From assembly GCA_963920665.1 (NCBI GenBank), contig OY987266.1, positions 129,001 to 193,000 of the forward strand: a stretch of DNA of 64,000 bases. The letters are read 5' to 3'. The DNA comes from Straminergon stramineum (taxonomy: Eukaryota; Streptophyta; Bryopsida; Hypnales; Calliergonaceae). A program made the translations under genes and the position numbers. Under the pieces are notes generated by a model. That model was not told where the DNA came from. It saw only the letters and a program-made list of their open reading frames with translations, and did not search any database. Of this stretch, positions 1 through 11,973 are shown one piece after another (within the stretch, counting starts at the first letter, position 1; each line of letters begins with the position of its first letter).

Positions 1-418
1 ACAGTTTGTAGGGTGTAGTCCGGGTAGCTTGTTCTGCCATTACTGGTCTGCCAAGTTGCGGAGGTTGCATACTGTTGAATTGGATGGGAGGCGGTAGTTA
101 TTTTTTCTGTAATCCATCAGGCTTGTGAATTGCTGGTTCATTGTCAATATGTTCATTACTTTGTGAATAGTGGCTCGATTGGCCAATTCCTTGGTTGATG
201 GTTGTAGAGTTTTGCCTTCATTTATAAATTGTGACCTTGAATTAGAAGAGTGGAACAACAGAATTGGATGTTGGTGAGGTACTTGCAATAACCTTTTGAG
301 GACGCTTAGGCTAAATAGTGGTCAATGGATGACTTTCCATATCACCGTAGAAATGAAGAATGCATTTGTTGGTCCAAAAATCAGTTCATTTTTTAGTGAC
401 TACCTTGGTCATAGGTTG

Positions 419-649
419 GTGTCTTTTGGGGTTTGATCCATAAACATGAATATGGATGTTTAGTGTCTAGTAGATCTTTTCTATGGGGGATAGAAGTGCA
501 ACTATTCATCCTTGAAATTTTGTGTGGAAAGGGGAGATCTGCTAGAGTAGTTTGACCTTTAATGAATATTTTTGTTTTTTCTAAAGTAGATGATGTCACA
601 TAGTTTCAAAAGTGATGATTTCTACAGTCATCAATTTGTTCTTTAAGGG
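419..649. mobile_element. Diverged TTAA-flanked short TIR element (222-bp family)
   Basis: This stretch is similar over most of its length to the 222-bp elements at 29793-30014 and 6051-6272; shared landmarks are AACTATTCATCC, GTGTGGAAAG and GATGATGTCACA. The right end is AAGGG followed by TTAA at 650-653, as in the other copies. The left end is degraded and its position is estimated from the alignment. It is non-coding. Confidence 0.55.
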
Positions 650-756
650 TTAATTTAAACTTGAAATGCCTAAGGAGCCAAAGTTTAGCTTTGGGATGAC
701 TTTAGAATCTTACTAGAAGGTGTAAAACAACAAGATCACTATATGATACAAAGAGT

Positions 757-1042
757 TCAAGTAAATTGGCAATACATTAGTCATTTTGTGATGATTTTTT
801 GTGTAGTGAGGGAATTTTTGTTTTAAATCTAATTGGTGAAAACTTAGAGATAAACATTTGGAATATGTTGAAATATATTTTTTGATAATTTTAAATCCAA
901 ATCACCTAACAATGTGAAAAGGTCAAGTAAATTGGCAATGCACTAGTTTTTTTTTATGATTTTTCGTAGAGGTGAAATTATTATTTGAAATCCAAATAGT
1001 GAAAACTTAGAGATAAACATTTAGAATGTGTTGAAAATTTTT
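757..1042. repeat. Direct duplication, period about 164 bp
   Basis: Two diverged copies, about 757-880 and 921-1042, share AAGTAAATTGGCAAT, GTGAAAACTTAGAGATAAAC and ATTTNGAATNTGTTGAAA. No ORF crosses them. This is a local tandem duplication of non-coding AT-rich DNA. Confidence 0.7.
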
Positions 1043-2016
1043 CAAGAATTTAGAGAGTACAAATTCAAAAAATTCATATTTATAGTTATAAGAATTTATT
1101 TATTTTAAAACCTATTCAACAAGAATAGAAGAATTTTGACTCCTTTGCAATGAAATTTTTGCATTGAAAGAATCCTTTTTTACAATTGTATATTATATCA
1201 TATTAGTTACATATATTCTAAATTTCGAAAGTAAATGAGAAATTTAATAGAAGATGCTAAATTTGCTGAAACTCCCTAGATTTTTTACATGTAGTATAAT
1301 TTTTGATCCAAGTATTCAATTGGAATTTATTTACATTCCAATCACTTTTTACTTCAAATTTCCCAAGTCCTTGAATGAATACCTGGTCTTTCAATGGTAA
1401 AAAAAAATGTGGAAAAATTACAAATAATCAACCTATAATCAACCATAGAAAGAAATATCCTTAGATCTTTGAGTGATATTCAAAAATAGAATAAGATAAA
1501 GGTTTTTGTACAAATATCAATCAATCCAATCTAATAAAAAAATTCAATAATTGTCTAAAGAATATTTACTTAGATACCACTATTAAGATGGAAATGTAAA
1601 GAATCTTTTGACTATGTAATAATTTTTGGAACAGCATGAAGCAAAGTCTCATTTGCTTAATATAGAAATTAGGAATTACCTTGAAAATAACTTGTAAAAA
1701 TTTGAAAGTGTAAAGTCACTAGAGTGAGGTCAAATTTGTAAAAAGCCTAAAGTGGGTTCCTTAAGATATACACTTAACAAATAGATTTTATACAAGTCAA
1801 GCTCTAAACCAACTCTAACTCAAAGGCTACCATCACAAGAGTTACATTATAACCCTTGCATTTTCTAATCAAATTAATTTTCAACATCATTAGAAACTTA
1901 TCACTCATTCCAATAGAGTTTGCTAGCATAGACCTTCAAAAGCTATTAAGGTGAATCTAAATATAAATTGTCATTAATCCTTAGTAACTAAATTTTTTTG
2001 TAGCATTACTCCATCA
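1043..2016. other. AT-rich non-coding stretch
   Basis: No ORF of note, no repeat structure and no RNA gene could be recognised here. Confidence 0.5.
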
Positions 2017-2451
2017 CTAAGATCCAAAATTGCACAATAAAACTCTATGTTTGCTTTTGATGGATTCCAAAAACTTATTGACATAGACAAAGAATATGTA
2101 GATATAATAGAGCCTTTTGAACTTTGACAACCATAACCCCATGGCACCCACTACATCTTGCACAGTGTCAAGCTTGTCAATCACCATGGATCTTACAGCT
2201 CCTTGATGTTGTGCACAAGGTCTAGCACAGAGACCAAACTTAGAGATTTGTTCCTTGAGGCCTCCAAAAGGCCCCCAAAGCCTATCTAATGCATATGCCA
2301 CTATCATGGAGCAACTCATCGAATCTTCCTGCAAGTTCTTTGCGATAGTATAGACCACAGACATCGCATTTATCGTCCCACTCCAAGCACACATGCAGAA
2401 ACACTTCAATGACAACGTGTTCACAGCATTCCCCAAAGTCATTTCTAACAA
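2017..2451 (-). CDS. Unrecognised ORF, up to 144 codons
   Basis: An open frame on the minus strand; the first ATG is a few codons inside the 5' end (the open frame starts with TTG). The composition of the N-terminal 100 codons (mixed residues, several Cys, little low complexity) is more protein-like than the surrounding AT-rich DNA, while the last 35 codons look like random AT-rich translation. No family was recognised. It could be one exon of a minus-strand gene running into an intron near 2110, a gene remnant, or chance. No partner exon was found. Confidence 0.2.
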   Translation of the reverse strand: MLEMTLGNAVNTLSLKCFCMCAWSGTINAMSVVYTIAKNLQEDSMSCSMIVAYALDRLWGPFGGLKEQISKFGLCARPCAQHQGAVRSMVIDKLDTVQDVVGAMGLWLSKFKRLYYIYIFFVYVNKFLESIKSKHRVLLCNFGS

Positions 2452-4656
2452 CCATTCTTTCTAGGGTTCGATATTAGTGTGAATTTCTGTTAGCCAGTCT
2501 CCAAATCCCAAGACAAAGTCCCCAAACCTTCATTTGGTAGTTACTGGCTCACTGATAGGGCGGAGAGCAATGGCGCCCTAGTTTAATCCATCTGTTCAAT
2601 GAGATGAAACTCCAAGACATTGAAGATAAAATAAAGTCACTCAGACATTTAAGAAGGTTTCAATTCCATGTCCATGTTTATCATGGGCTTGAATACTTTT
2701 TGCACCTCAAATGACCAATCTAAGAGATACTGAATTTGCATCAAACTCGAAGAGAGGAAACAAACACAATGTCAGGAATATAAGGTTTAATGAAGCACTC
2801 AGCGCAGTACTTCAAACAACTTGATGCACTCAACTACTCGTTCTGGAATTTCTTTGTCTTTTTGCCATCTCACCACATCGCCACTCGCATATGACTTTGA
2901 AGTTCCCGGAGCATATCTGGAGTCACACTAAACAGGAAAGTAACTGAGGTAACAAAAATCTAGAAAAGCATTTGGACGTGTTTCTTATACCGCAGCACCA
3001 TGATGCATCACATAGACGGTTCGGGGGGGAAAACTCACTGCGGCAACGGGGAGAGTTGTCTGGGTCATGCTCTGTTGCAATTCTAGTCGATACCGAGCAT
3101 TTCAGCTGCACTAGGTTTTCAACAATCAGCAATCGGCATTCCAGTACATATATGCAGAAGTATGTGCATAAATCAGAGATTTTCTAGTTGTGAAAGGATC
3201 ATACACATATTTGTCACACAATATGCAATACATGTGTGCTCGGATGCAACGATATCTCTTCAAAATATAAGACGACGCTATTGATAAATTTACAGCTGGT
3301 GCAAGAGCTCATACGTTGTACCACAAACAAAGAGAATTGATCTCACACTTCGAAGGCTCCACAAAAACCCTAACCTCATCGCGAATGTCACGGCGATTCT
3401 AGGCTGCTCCAGATATTATTGCAAATTCTCAGCTTCCGAGTCTTGAGTTGAAGTCCTCACTACGTGAGAGACAAAAACTAAACCCTAACGGATGCTTCAG
3501 CTACTTTCTACATTTTATTAACACACATTTCAATATTGTCGTCCGTAATTGTAATGTAGCAATGACCGTGGACTGTGTACGTCATGACGATTCTGATACT
3601 CCACAATTTGTTGCAAACTCTAAGCTTTGGGGTATTGAGTTGAAGTCCTTACCAACGGATTCCGCTTAAGCGAGTCAGCTTGCAAGGAAGAAGTCTCGAC
3701 GAGAACGATTTGCCCCACTACGCACTCGAAAGGCGACATGAACTCAAGCTTTGGTAAATTGAGTCAACATTCGGCAACGCTGTAACCAAAGCCATCTCGA
3801 TTAACGTTTCCAGTGAGTTTGAGGCATTTGAAACAGCGCTATTCCTGCAAAACCATTGATTCTAAGCTGCTCTAAGCGAATCTCTTCTGCAAGGCAATCC
3901 TCACTCAGCTTGGTGATGTCAGCACAAGCTCCAAAGTCCATCAAATGTGGCCTGTCTGCTGTTGCAGTTCTTTAAAGAGTTCTTAGAAGGACGAGTGTCT
4001 GAAAATTGGATTTGTAAGGAGTTCAGAGTAGGAGTGGAGCTGGAAAGTGAGAGAATTTCACCAACGTTGTCAAACACTGGGACTCGGCATACTCGACAAA
4101 TACTCTTTGAAAGACTCACCTTAGTTTTATTGGAGGATTCCTCCGCTGTTGCCGTAACTGCAAAGGAATCGGAGAAACAATCAATCAGGGAAAAATGTGG
4201 GAAGGCAAAGATCGAATAGCACATGAGAAATGATCTGTGATGCAAAAACTTACTAAAGTGACCACGACAACAACACCCTCGTATATACTTTGGGGACAAT
4301 TTGTAGTTTCAATTTGAATCATTTTATTGGTGAGAAATGTATCAGCATCTCTCCTCATGATCTACGAGCCACGAAAAATCCTGAAGTGGCGCTAAACGTC
4401 TCTCAATCAAAGTATTCGTCGCCAAGTCACAGATTCCATTGCGACCATGGCTGTGGAGAACTTACCCTTGAATCCCCTCACGATTCAACCTTGGATCGCA
4501 AGACACAATCTCTACAAATCGCTGGCTGAGCACCTTCAATAGCACCGCGCACGTGCGTATACTTACCGATCAGCCCAATATGCCTGCAGAGCAAATGAAG
4601 TGGGTCGGCCCCACGACAGCGATCCCCAAACTGGCTAAATTTCGCTCGGTTGCTAC
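2452..4656. other. Region of higher CpG content without a recognised gene
   Basis: This 2.2-kb block is visibly richer in CG dinucleotides than its flanks and is open in several frames on both strands (for example 3919-4299 minus, 3947-4219 plus), but none of the translations resembles a known family. It might be promoter or exon-like DNA of a gene on the minus strand, or old duplicated sequence; it contains the internal duplication described at 3388-3660. Confidence 0.3.
3388..3660. repeat. Diverged tandem duplication, period about 193 bp
   Basis: Segments 3388-3462 and 3580-3656 align, sharing CGATTCT, TTGCAAA, CTCTAAGCTT-like and TTGAGTTGAAGTCCT. A fainter third echo lies near 3740-3775 and 3858-3890. 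It is non-coding as far as can be seen. Confidence 0.5.
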
Positions 4657-4660
4657 TTAA

Positions 4661-5619
4661 CCCCTCACCGCCGAAGGGGACGAAAAGTGTCCTCAAGTAA
4701 AATTCAAAGTGCTGTAACTTTTTCATCCGGTGTCCAAATCCAATAAAATTTGTTGGAAAAGTTGCGCTCTCTCTTCTAGTTTGTGTGGTAAAATTTTCAG
4801 ATCAATCCAATATGTATTGAAGTTTTGGAAGCCAATCGAAGTTCACAAGTTCAATTCAAGTTCACCAAACTGCATTTGATGGCTGCAACTTTGGGGGATT
4901 TTATCTCCTTCATAAAATGTTTTTTTTCAATAAAATTTGTTGTATTGTGTTCCCCTTGAAGTCTAGTTATTGTGGTAGAATTTTCATGCCAATCCAAGTT
5001 GTTTTGAATGTTTGGGAGCAGTTCGAAGTTCAAAATCCCGACATTTTTGGACTACAGTGAACTTCGGTGGCTTGTTTCTTCTTCATATAATGTTTGTTTC
5101 CAATAATTTTTTTTGGAAAAGTTGCACATACTTGTTTAGTTTGTGTGTATAAAATTTCATATCCATATAAGAAATTATGAGTGACTGAGAAGCATTTTAG
5201 TAGGAGGAGGTTCAGTTTTTGATGTGTTTTTTGCAACTTTTCTTGCTGTTTTTTGACATTTCAAAGCCATTTTGCAAACACAATGTGTCAATTAAATGAT
5301 ATTTTTTTTCATCAATGTGTTTTTATGTTGATTTTTAATCACTTATTAGTTTAAAGTTTCTTCATTTGAGTAGATTTAGAAACCAAATTTCGCCTCCAAA
5401 TGTATTTTTGGGAAAATTTCAGCATCCTTTTTCAACACTAAAACATTATAATCTTTCAATCTATGCGGTCAAATAACACCAAATTTGTTGCAAGTCATCT
5501 ACAACAAGTGCACTACAAGATCGTATGGTTGAGGTCCTATAACTTATTAAAATTTATATTTATAACACTTCAAAAGGAATGCTATTTTTGGAGCCGTTTG
5601 AGCCTTCGGCGGTGAGGGG
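4661..5619. mobile_element. 959-bp non-autonomous TIR element, TTAA target site
   Basis: The element is bounded by TTAA at 4657-4660 and 5620-5623. Including the TTAA, the first and last 20 bases are perfect inverted repeats of TTAACCCCTCACCGCCGAAG. It has no coding capacity. Inside are three diverged units of about 175-185 bp (about 4720-4830, 4908-5020 and 5080-5190), each with a CAATAAAATTTGTTG-like core and a following AATTTCAT motif. The element at 34017-34988 belongs to the same family in opposite orientation. TTAA plus CCC termini is what piggyBac-superfamily elements show; Kolobok also uses TTAA. No transposase is present, so the superfamily is inferred. Confidence 0.8.
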
Positions 5620-5623
5620 TTAA

Positions 5624-6040
5624 GAGCATCCCCACTCCCACTCGCCCAACCTGGCCGGGGTAGGTTTGGCCGGGCCCGGGAGCCATAACATTCCCCACTG
5701 TGGCACGGGGCACAATTTTCCAAGCACCGGGCTCGCCAAACTTTGGGTGGAGTACGTGAGGTTCCAGTGGACGGGGAAGTTTTGAGCGAGCTCGGAGTTG
5801 ACCAATTTCACTTTTCTTCTCCTTGTTTTTTCACATAATGGCAGGGCGTGGTCGGAATGCTGTGCTCACAGCTTCCGCATTCGGATGTGGTGGGGATGTA
5901 ATTAATGACATGCATGAGCTGAAGGCCCATTTGACCGGGCCACAGTGGGGGGTCACGAGTTGACCGGGCCCTTTCCCCTCCTAGTGGCTTGAGCCACCAG
6001 CCTACTGTGGGGATTTGGCCGCCCCACGGTGGCCATGCTC
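5624..6040. mobile_element. 417-bp MITE, PIF/Harbinger type
   Basis: GC-rich insertion flanked by TAA direct repeats (5621-5623 and 6041-6043). It begins GAGCATCCCCAC and ends CCATGCTC, so the inverted ends share GAGCAT. TAA duplications and GAGCATC termini also mark the PIF/Harbinger element at 44339-50888, which makes this a plausible non-autonomous relative. It inserted into the TTAA shared between the neighbouring TIR elements. It contains GGCCGGG-type GC blocks but no gene. Confidence 0.7.
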
Positions 6041-6050
6041 TAACCCTTAA

Positions 6051-6272
6051 CCCTTGAACACCGGGTTGGTGACCATGGAAATCAGCCATTTTGGAACCAT
6101 GTGACATCATCCACTTTAGAAAAACTAGGAATAGTCATTGGGAGTCAAACTACCGTAGAAGATCTTCCCTTTCCACCGCTAATTCCGAGGATGAATAGTT
6201 GCAATTTTGTCCTATAGAGGAGAATTCCTTATCATTCATCGAACAATAATCATCCACCGCATCGTGCAAGGG
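6051..6272. mobile_element. 222-bp TIR element, TTAA target site
   Basis: Bounded by TTAA at 6047-6050 and 6273-6276, with ends CCCTTGAAC and GTGCAAGGG. It is homologous to 29793-30014 in inverted orientation and has exactly the same length. Non-coding. Confidence 0.75.
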
Positions 6273-6276
6273 TTAA

Positions 6277-6348
6277 AGGATGGACCAGTGACCGTGGTGT
6301 GACATTGTCTACTTAAAAAAAATCAAAACTATTCATTGGGTTTAAGGG
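6277..6348. mobile_element. 72-bp deletion derivative of the 222-bp TIR family
   Basis: It follows the previous element directly, sharing the TTAA at 6273-6276, and ends AAGGG before TTAA at 6349-6352. It keeps CAGTGACCGTGG, GTGACAT and CTATTCATTGGG of the 222-bp family and lacks the rest. Compare the pair at 29793-30233, which also share one TTAA. Confidence 0.6.
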
Positions 6349-6352
6349 TTAA

Positions 6353-9238
6353 TTTCTTCAATGTTAAATTCAAAAAAATCTTCCAAGAATGAACATTTGG
6401 CTAATTTCCTTGAACCTATTCTGGGATCACTGCCCCATGACGAGCCACACTGCTAGGCGCAAGACATTAAATCCTCCATTCAAAGGTAGGCCCAACCTAC
6501 GTGGCATGCGGGTTGGACCATGGGACAAGGCCACGACTATGAGGCAGGCTAGTCCGCCCCACCCCAGTTGCCACCTAACACACCCTAACGGAGCTACAAA
6601 AACGGAGACGGGAAAAAATGACTGAGGTTTAGGGCCCAAGACACTATCATATACAACATAACATCCTGCTTTGAAACCCGGTGTATTTAACTCCATTCGA
6701 ATTTCAAAATGTCCTCATTTCCGTGCACAGTACACTAAAGCCCACTTAATTGCATTAGGGTTGAAGGTTTCGGATTAGGGTTCGGGGAGTGCCTTAAGAC
6801 GTTCTTCATACAAATGAGTTTCTCTTTTATCTCTCTCGTGACTAAGATTGAACCTCTTATGCAAAAGGTTCAGTATCACACGTCAAGTTGTTCTAGATCC
6901 ATGGGCGATTCATTCAACTTCGTAGACTTTGTCACTCTAATTTTGCGATCACAAGACATTTCCTCTAAGTACTCTAGACTTCGTTATATAAAGGTACAGA
7001 GTACTGTCCATAGTATGTAGACTAACATAGACAATGGATTTGTACTTTACTTCTTTTGAGTTTTTTTTCTTTTTAGGCTCTGAGCCCCTAATTCGTCACC
7101 AGGGGCTCAATCTTTCCGTTTTTTCGTATCTTATCATTTTGAATGCACTTTTATATACAAAAAGCCCTAAAAAGAGTGTAGAACCAAAATAGGAATGTCA
7201 CATTCCAATAGAGTTTTTGGTCTAGTTTTAGAATGTTAAAGCTAAAATGGCCCAACCACAAGTTGTAAATAGATTAGAACCCAACTAATCGTGGTAAATT
7301 GGTCAATTGCAAGTGATGGGCACATCAAGCTCAAAAACCCACATGGCAGGGACATCTCTAGGCTAGAATTGGTCGAGGGAACCTTAGAGAGGAATATAGG
7401 TTAGTTCCCAGAGATAGGTTCTAGTATCCCCATTTCATCGATGAAATAGCAGAACCCCAATTTGTTAGCTTGCAGATGTTGAAAATACCAAGAAGGGACC
7501 ATGGAGGAATCTCAGGTCCAAGGAGGGTGGCTAGGGGTTAAAACCATGCCTGGGAACCAACGACGAAGTCTGTTCACCAAAATTCCGTCTAGTGTAGAAG
7601 ATTCCCCGACCATCGATAATTAAACAAGGGGGTGGATTTTGTCTTCTATAGGCTGATGTGTAGAGTAAAAATATGAGCCTACACATGTGTTGTGGGATCC
7701 CATGGGAGGTTCCAAGAAAAGTTTCGTAATTTTTTGATAGTTAGAAGATGTCTTTCCGGATGGTCAATTGCCCGAACCTGCAATGCGAAATTCCTAGAAA
7801 TTCCCGAGGTGGTGGTAAATTCCAACTAAAAATTATTATAAATTTTTTCATGTTAATAAGATAACCCTAAAAATTTCAAGACATTTCGATAGTCAGAAGT
7901 ACCTGAATTTGCCAAATTCCCTAACAATTAATAGAAATGAAAGTCCACGACTGAGTTGACCAGCAGAGTGGGAGTATACGAAGGCAGAATGGGGCCCAAG
8001 ATAGGTCTTTTTTCACTCCCTTGTACCTACTTAGGAGCCTAGGCTAGTTACTTTTGCTAGAAAAGTCACCCCCCCAAAGTTGGGATTTTTCCCAGTTTTG
8101 GTGTTAAGTTGGCATTGGATTTTGTTGCAATTTTGAAGATAGAAAAGGGGGAGGGGGTTCCATTCAATCAAAATTGGCCTTTTGAAGCCAATAGCTCAAT
8201 CCGTTTGCGATTCGGAGCTAATCTCCAAAAGCTAACTTAGTAGGCTAGCATAAGATGAAAACCTTGAGTTTTGATCAAAATCCAAGAAGATAAGGTTAAT
8301 TTAGATGAACGTGGAGAGGTGGGTGCCCCAGAAAGAGTATAGAAGGCACCCCTTCTCCTCTCTCATCACCCCCTTTTTGTGTAATTGGGTCCATTGGGTC
8401 CAATTTATGTTGGAATTATGGTAATTTTAGCCACAAGCCTTGGAACAGTGTTTTTTGGGCACTTTTGGCCATCGTTGTTGGTTTTGGAGCTTGCAAGGTC
8501 TTTCTGGGGCCCTTTCCTTTCCTTTCAATTGAGCGTGGTACTAACTCTTCCAAGCTTGAGCTTGAAGGCTTTTTACCTTATCATGTTACTAAACATTGTG
8601 TGCGTTACCTTTGAAAGACCTTTCTTGGTCACTTTCTTTGTTTTGTTGTTTACTAACCCTAGAGTATCCCCCTATATGACTGGCGATGCCGCTTTGGGGG
8701 GCCCTTAGTTGAATTTTTTCATGTTACTAACCTCATGTAGCTAGTCTCTTGAATGTTGAGGTCTCTTTTAGTCCCCCTACTACTAACTTGGTGTTTCCTA
8801 GAGGAATTTAAGAGAGGGTAGGGGGTAGTGGGTCCCACCCTTATGGCGAAGTGTTGAACCACCTTGGGGAAAAAGTCTTAGCCGTGTGTTAATAGAGGGA
8901 ACGATGGCAAAGCTTTGAACCCCCTTGCATACGAAGTCTTAACGATGCATGAAAACTACCTCACGGAAGAACTGTGAGACCGCATGGTCCCTCTCCCCAC
9001 AAGGTTTAGTTCCCAAAACATGTTGAGAACAAACCAAGGTTTAGGTCCCCAAAAATAGAAATTAGAGGTCAAGTTGAGTATGAGGAGTAGTTAGTGAGAA
9101 TTAGAGTGCGGCCTTCACCCCCACAAGCCTAGCGTACCCCCCACTAATCATAGACATGGCCTCCCGCACCCCCTTAGAGACTAGCAAGAAAATCAATAAA
9201 AAGTGAAACTAGTCTAGCACCCAAACCCCCGATACCCA
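6353..9238. other. Non-coding, probably retroelement-derived DNA
   Basis: A mixed-composition stretch with short ORFs only (for example 8385-8708, hydrophobic, no recognised family). The runs of GGGGG-type and CCCC-type sequence and the phrases repeated at 8840-8940 resemble LTR or UTR debris, but no long terminal repeats, primer-binding site or pol domain were found. Confidence 0.35.
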
Positions 9239-9436
9239 GGAAGGGCCGGACCGGGCGTCGGGCTCCGTTGGGGGCTACCTAGTCATTTTAAAGGGCTGGC
9301 TAGGCATTGGGCTCCACCAAGGGATGCCAGGCATTATGAAGGACCAGGGCCGAGCGTTAGGCTCTACCGAAGGTTGCCCAGTCATTACAAGGGTTCAGGT
9401 TGGGCCTCGGGTGCCGAGCTAGGGGCTGCATTAGAG
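9239..9436. repeat. GC-rich degenerate tandem repeat, four units of about 50 bp
   Basis: Units begin near 9239, 9291, 9340 and 9390. Each has a GGGCNTNGGGCTCC-like core followed by a GGTTGCC/GGATGCC-like tail and TNATTA. The composition contrasts sharply with the AT-rich surroundings. Confidence 0.65.
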
Positions 9437-11693
9437 AAAATTTGGACTCTTGGGAAGGCCTCTTAGAGAGCATGTAGGAGACCTCATTTTACATTTAAAT
9501 TTGTACTTTGAGAAAAATGAAGACATGTTAATCCCCTATTTCCGCCCATGTACTTTGTATAAAGAATGATTATGATTTTACTAAGGTCTTCTTCCATTGG
9601 TTGTAGAAGAGATTGTACTATATTGCTATATTATTCTCTATACATTTACCAAGGTTAATAATATTTGATCTAATTATATTCTATCATGTGATGAAGACCT
9701 TAGTACAACAATCTATAAGACAACTTTTGAATGTGCATGGTAGTGATGGTACCCTAATAGTGTACATTGTATTTAGGTATTGGTCTATCATTCATTGTTT
9801 ATTTGTAAACTTAGTGATTGAAGTGCAAAGTACTATGAAGTATGTACAATGTGGCTATGCACTTTTTCTTACCATGTGTTATATCATCATTGATGTCCTC
9901 ACCATACTTAATAAAAATATAGAATACTTTTATTAAAAAAAAAGCATAATCCAAGTTGTATAAGTTAGCACATGTGATGTACATCACATAAGGTAGTGAC
10001 ATTTTTTGGTACCTTTAATAGGCTCCCCTATGACTCTTTTAATAGCTTTGCTTGTCAAAGTGAAGGGGCCTTCTCAAGAGTCCAAATTTCCTCTAATGCT
10101 AGTCATTATGAAGGGCATAAGGGGGGGGGAGTACGGGCTTAAGTCAACAACTATCTAGAGCTAAGGAAGGGAGAGGGGCTATCCAAAGCTAAAGAAGGGA
10201 AGGGGCTATCGAGTAATTAAAGGGAGAAGAGAAGAGAAGAGAAGACCAACAAGACACATCCAACCATACTAAACAAACCGTTGAGGTGGAAAATCCAACT
10301 CCTCGTCTCTCATAAACATCACCAAAGCAACAAGAAAGTGGCCAAAAGAATGAAAGAGTGACAAGAGGGAGGACAATTTGAAGGTTAGGAGTGGAAGTAG
10401 ATAAGATAGGAGGATAATCCCCATGTCTTACCCAAGTCCTTAGATTAAAATTAGGTGATTTATACGAGATTAAATGTGAGACATAAGACGTAGGATGTAG
10501 GACGTAAGAGGTAGCTCAACCTTGGAGGATGGCATGGCGCTTCCTTAAGATTAGCTTCGTAAGAAGGACCAAGGGTAGTTGGGCCACCATAGTACATAGG
10601 GAGCCTAGCATGAAAAGAAAAGAAGGGAGAGGAAAAGAAATAGGGTAAGCCAACATATAAACTCTTGTACCAAATTATTTTATAATTAGAACGGTGGTTC
10701 GTTGTCTCATGGCATGGGAGTTCATGGCGGAGGAAGGAGAGCTTCCGGTGGGCATGATCAATGACTCAAGTTCCGAGGTTAAGTATGAGTTAAACTTTAG
10801 GGTCAAACCAAGGCTTACCCTTAGGTCAAACCCTTAGGAATATAAGTCAGGTCATTTCCTAGGACATAAACTTAAAGAGGAAGGTTATAGCTAACCAAAA
10901 ACCTAAGGCACGCCTCAATCGGATCCAAAACGAGGAAGTTATTGCCGGATGAAGATTAGGGTCAGATTGGATGAAGAATAGCTAAACTGCCGATTGGACA
11001 GAGAATTAAGTAGATTAGGAGGAGACTACCAGCTCTTTTATTTTTGGCGAAATGGGGCCAGAAAGCACCATCGAAATCCACCTAGCAAAAAAGCCTTTAA
11101 TGTTTATAAAAAATAAAATAAAATAGAGCCAGACAACAGCCTAGGGTTTCGGGGTTGTTGCCTAATAGCCCCAACCCTAGTCACCGTAGTCGCCTGCCCT
11201 CCAGGCGCCAGTGCGTTGCGCATTCGAAATTGGGTGCCACTTTGCTATGCCCAGGTCACCTTACTCGCCTTTCAAACTCCAAATCTTTAGCATTCATTGC
11301 TTGCCAAGCTTTGTCCATGAATTTGTTCATCGCCAACAACTAGGAGGCCACAAGCATTGGTGGATCTACTAGACTATATCAATGTATACTCGAATCACTG
11401 TCTTTATCGTGCATGTTTTTGTTTTCCATTGTCTACAATGAGCTCCAGATTGAGAGACTTGTGCATTGCCTTGTGTTTATTTTGTGAATTTTTCTTTTGG
11501 TTGTTTATTTTGTCTATGACACCATGGTTTGACAAGAAGTCGCCAAAGGTGGTTGTGAACGTCATTGTCTTCATGTTTTAGGAAATCCCATGGTTTGACA
11601 AGCTCGCCAAAGGTGGTGGTCATCTATGGATCCTTAGTCTTCCGTTCTAGTTTTTTTATTCTTGGTTGTTAGATTTGTTCATGATCTTCCGCG
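9437..11693. other. Non-coding stretch upstream of the hAT element
   Basis: It contains purine-rich runs (10126-10260, GGGAGAGGGGCTATC repeated) and AT-rich segments, but no recognisable gene. The left end of the hAT element probably lies in here; no terminal inverted repeat with an 8-bp duplication could be found by eye. Confidence 0.35.
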
Positions 11694-11837
11694 ATGGGTG
11701 CAGAACGTCCTTTTTTGCAAATTGAGCAACTCAACTGCAGCGAAGATGTGTCTATGAGGGGGGAGGAGATCGACATTCAGGGGGGAGGAGAGATGGGCGC
11801 CACCACTGCTTCAACAAAACTGAACCTTCCTCCATCT

Positions 11838-11973
11838 GCTGCAGTGAAGGTTGTCGGTGCTGCTGCAGTGAAGGCCGCCAATGGTGCTGCTGCAGTGAAG
11901 GCCATCGGTGCTGCTGCAGTGAAGGCCGTCGGTGCTGCTGTAGTGAAGGCCGTCGGTGCTGTTGCAAAGAAGG
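11838..11973 (+). repeat. 27-bp tandem repeat coding for an Ala/Val/Lys 9-mer
   Basis: About five copies of GGTGCTGCTGCAGTGAAGGC-type units, the first longer by a codon, encoding GAAAVKAIG-like 9-residue repeats near the N-terminus of the hAT protein. The repeat stays in frame throughout. Confidence 0.75.

Noticed and set aside
8385..8708. Hydrophobic 107-codon ORF resembling a membrane protein
   Set aside because: Low-complexity hydrophobic run from T-rich DNA in a repeat region; no domain or splice context.
9613..9936. Ile/Tyr-rich 107-codon ORF
   Set aside because: Typical chance ORF from AT-rich DNA; no recognisable motif.
6353..11100. Possible LTR retrotransposon
   Set aside because: No paired LTRs, primer-binding site, gag or pol domains could be found, so only a general repeat-derived label is given.
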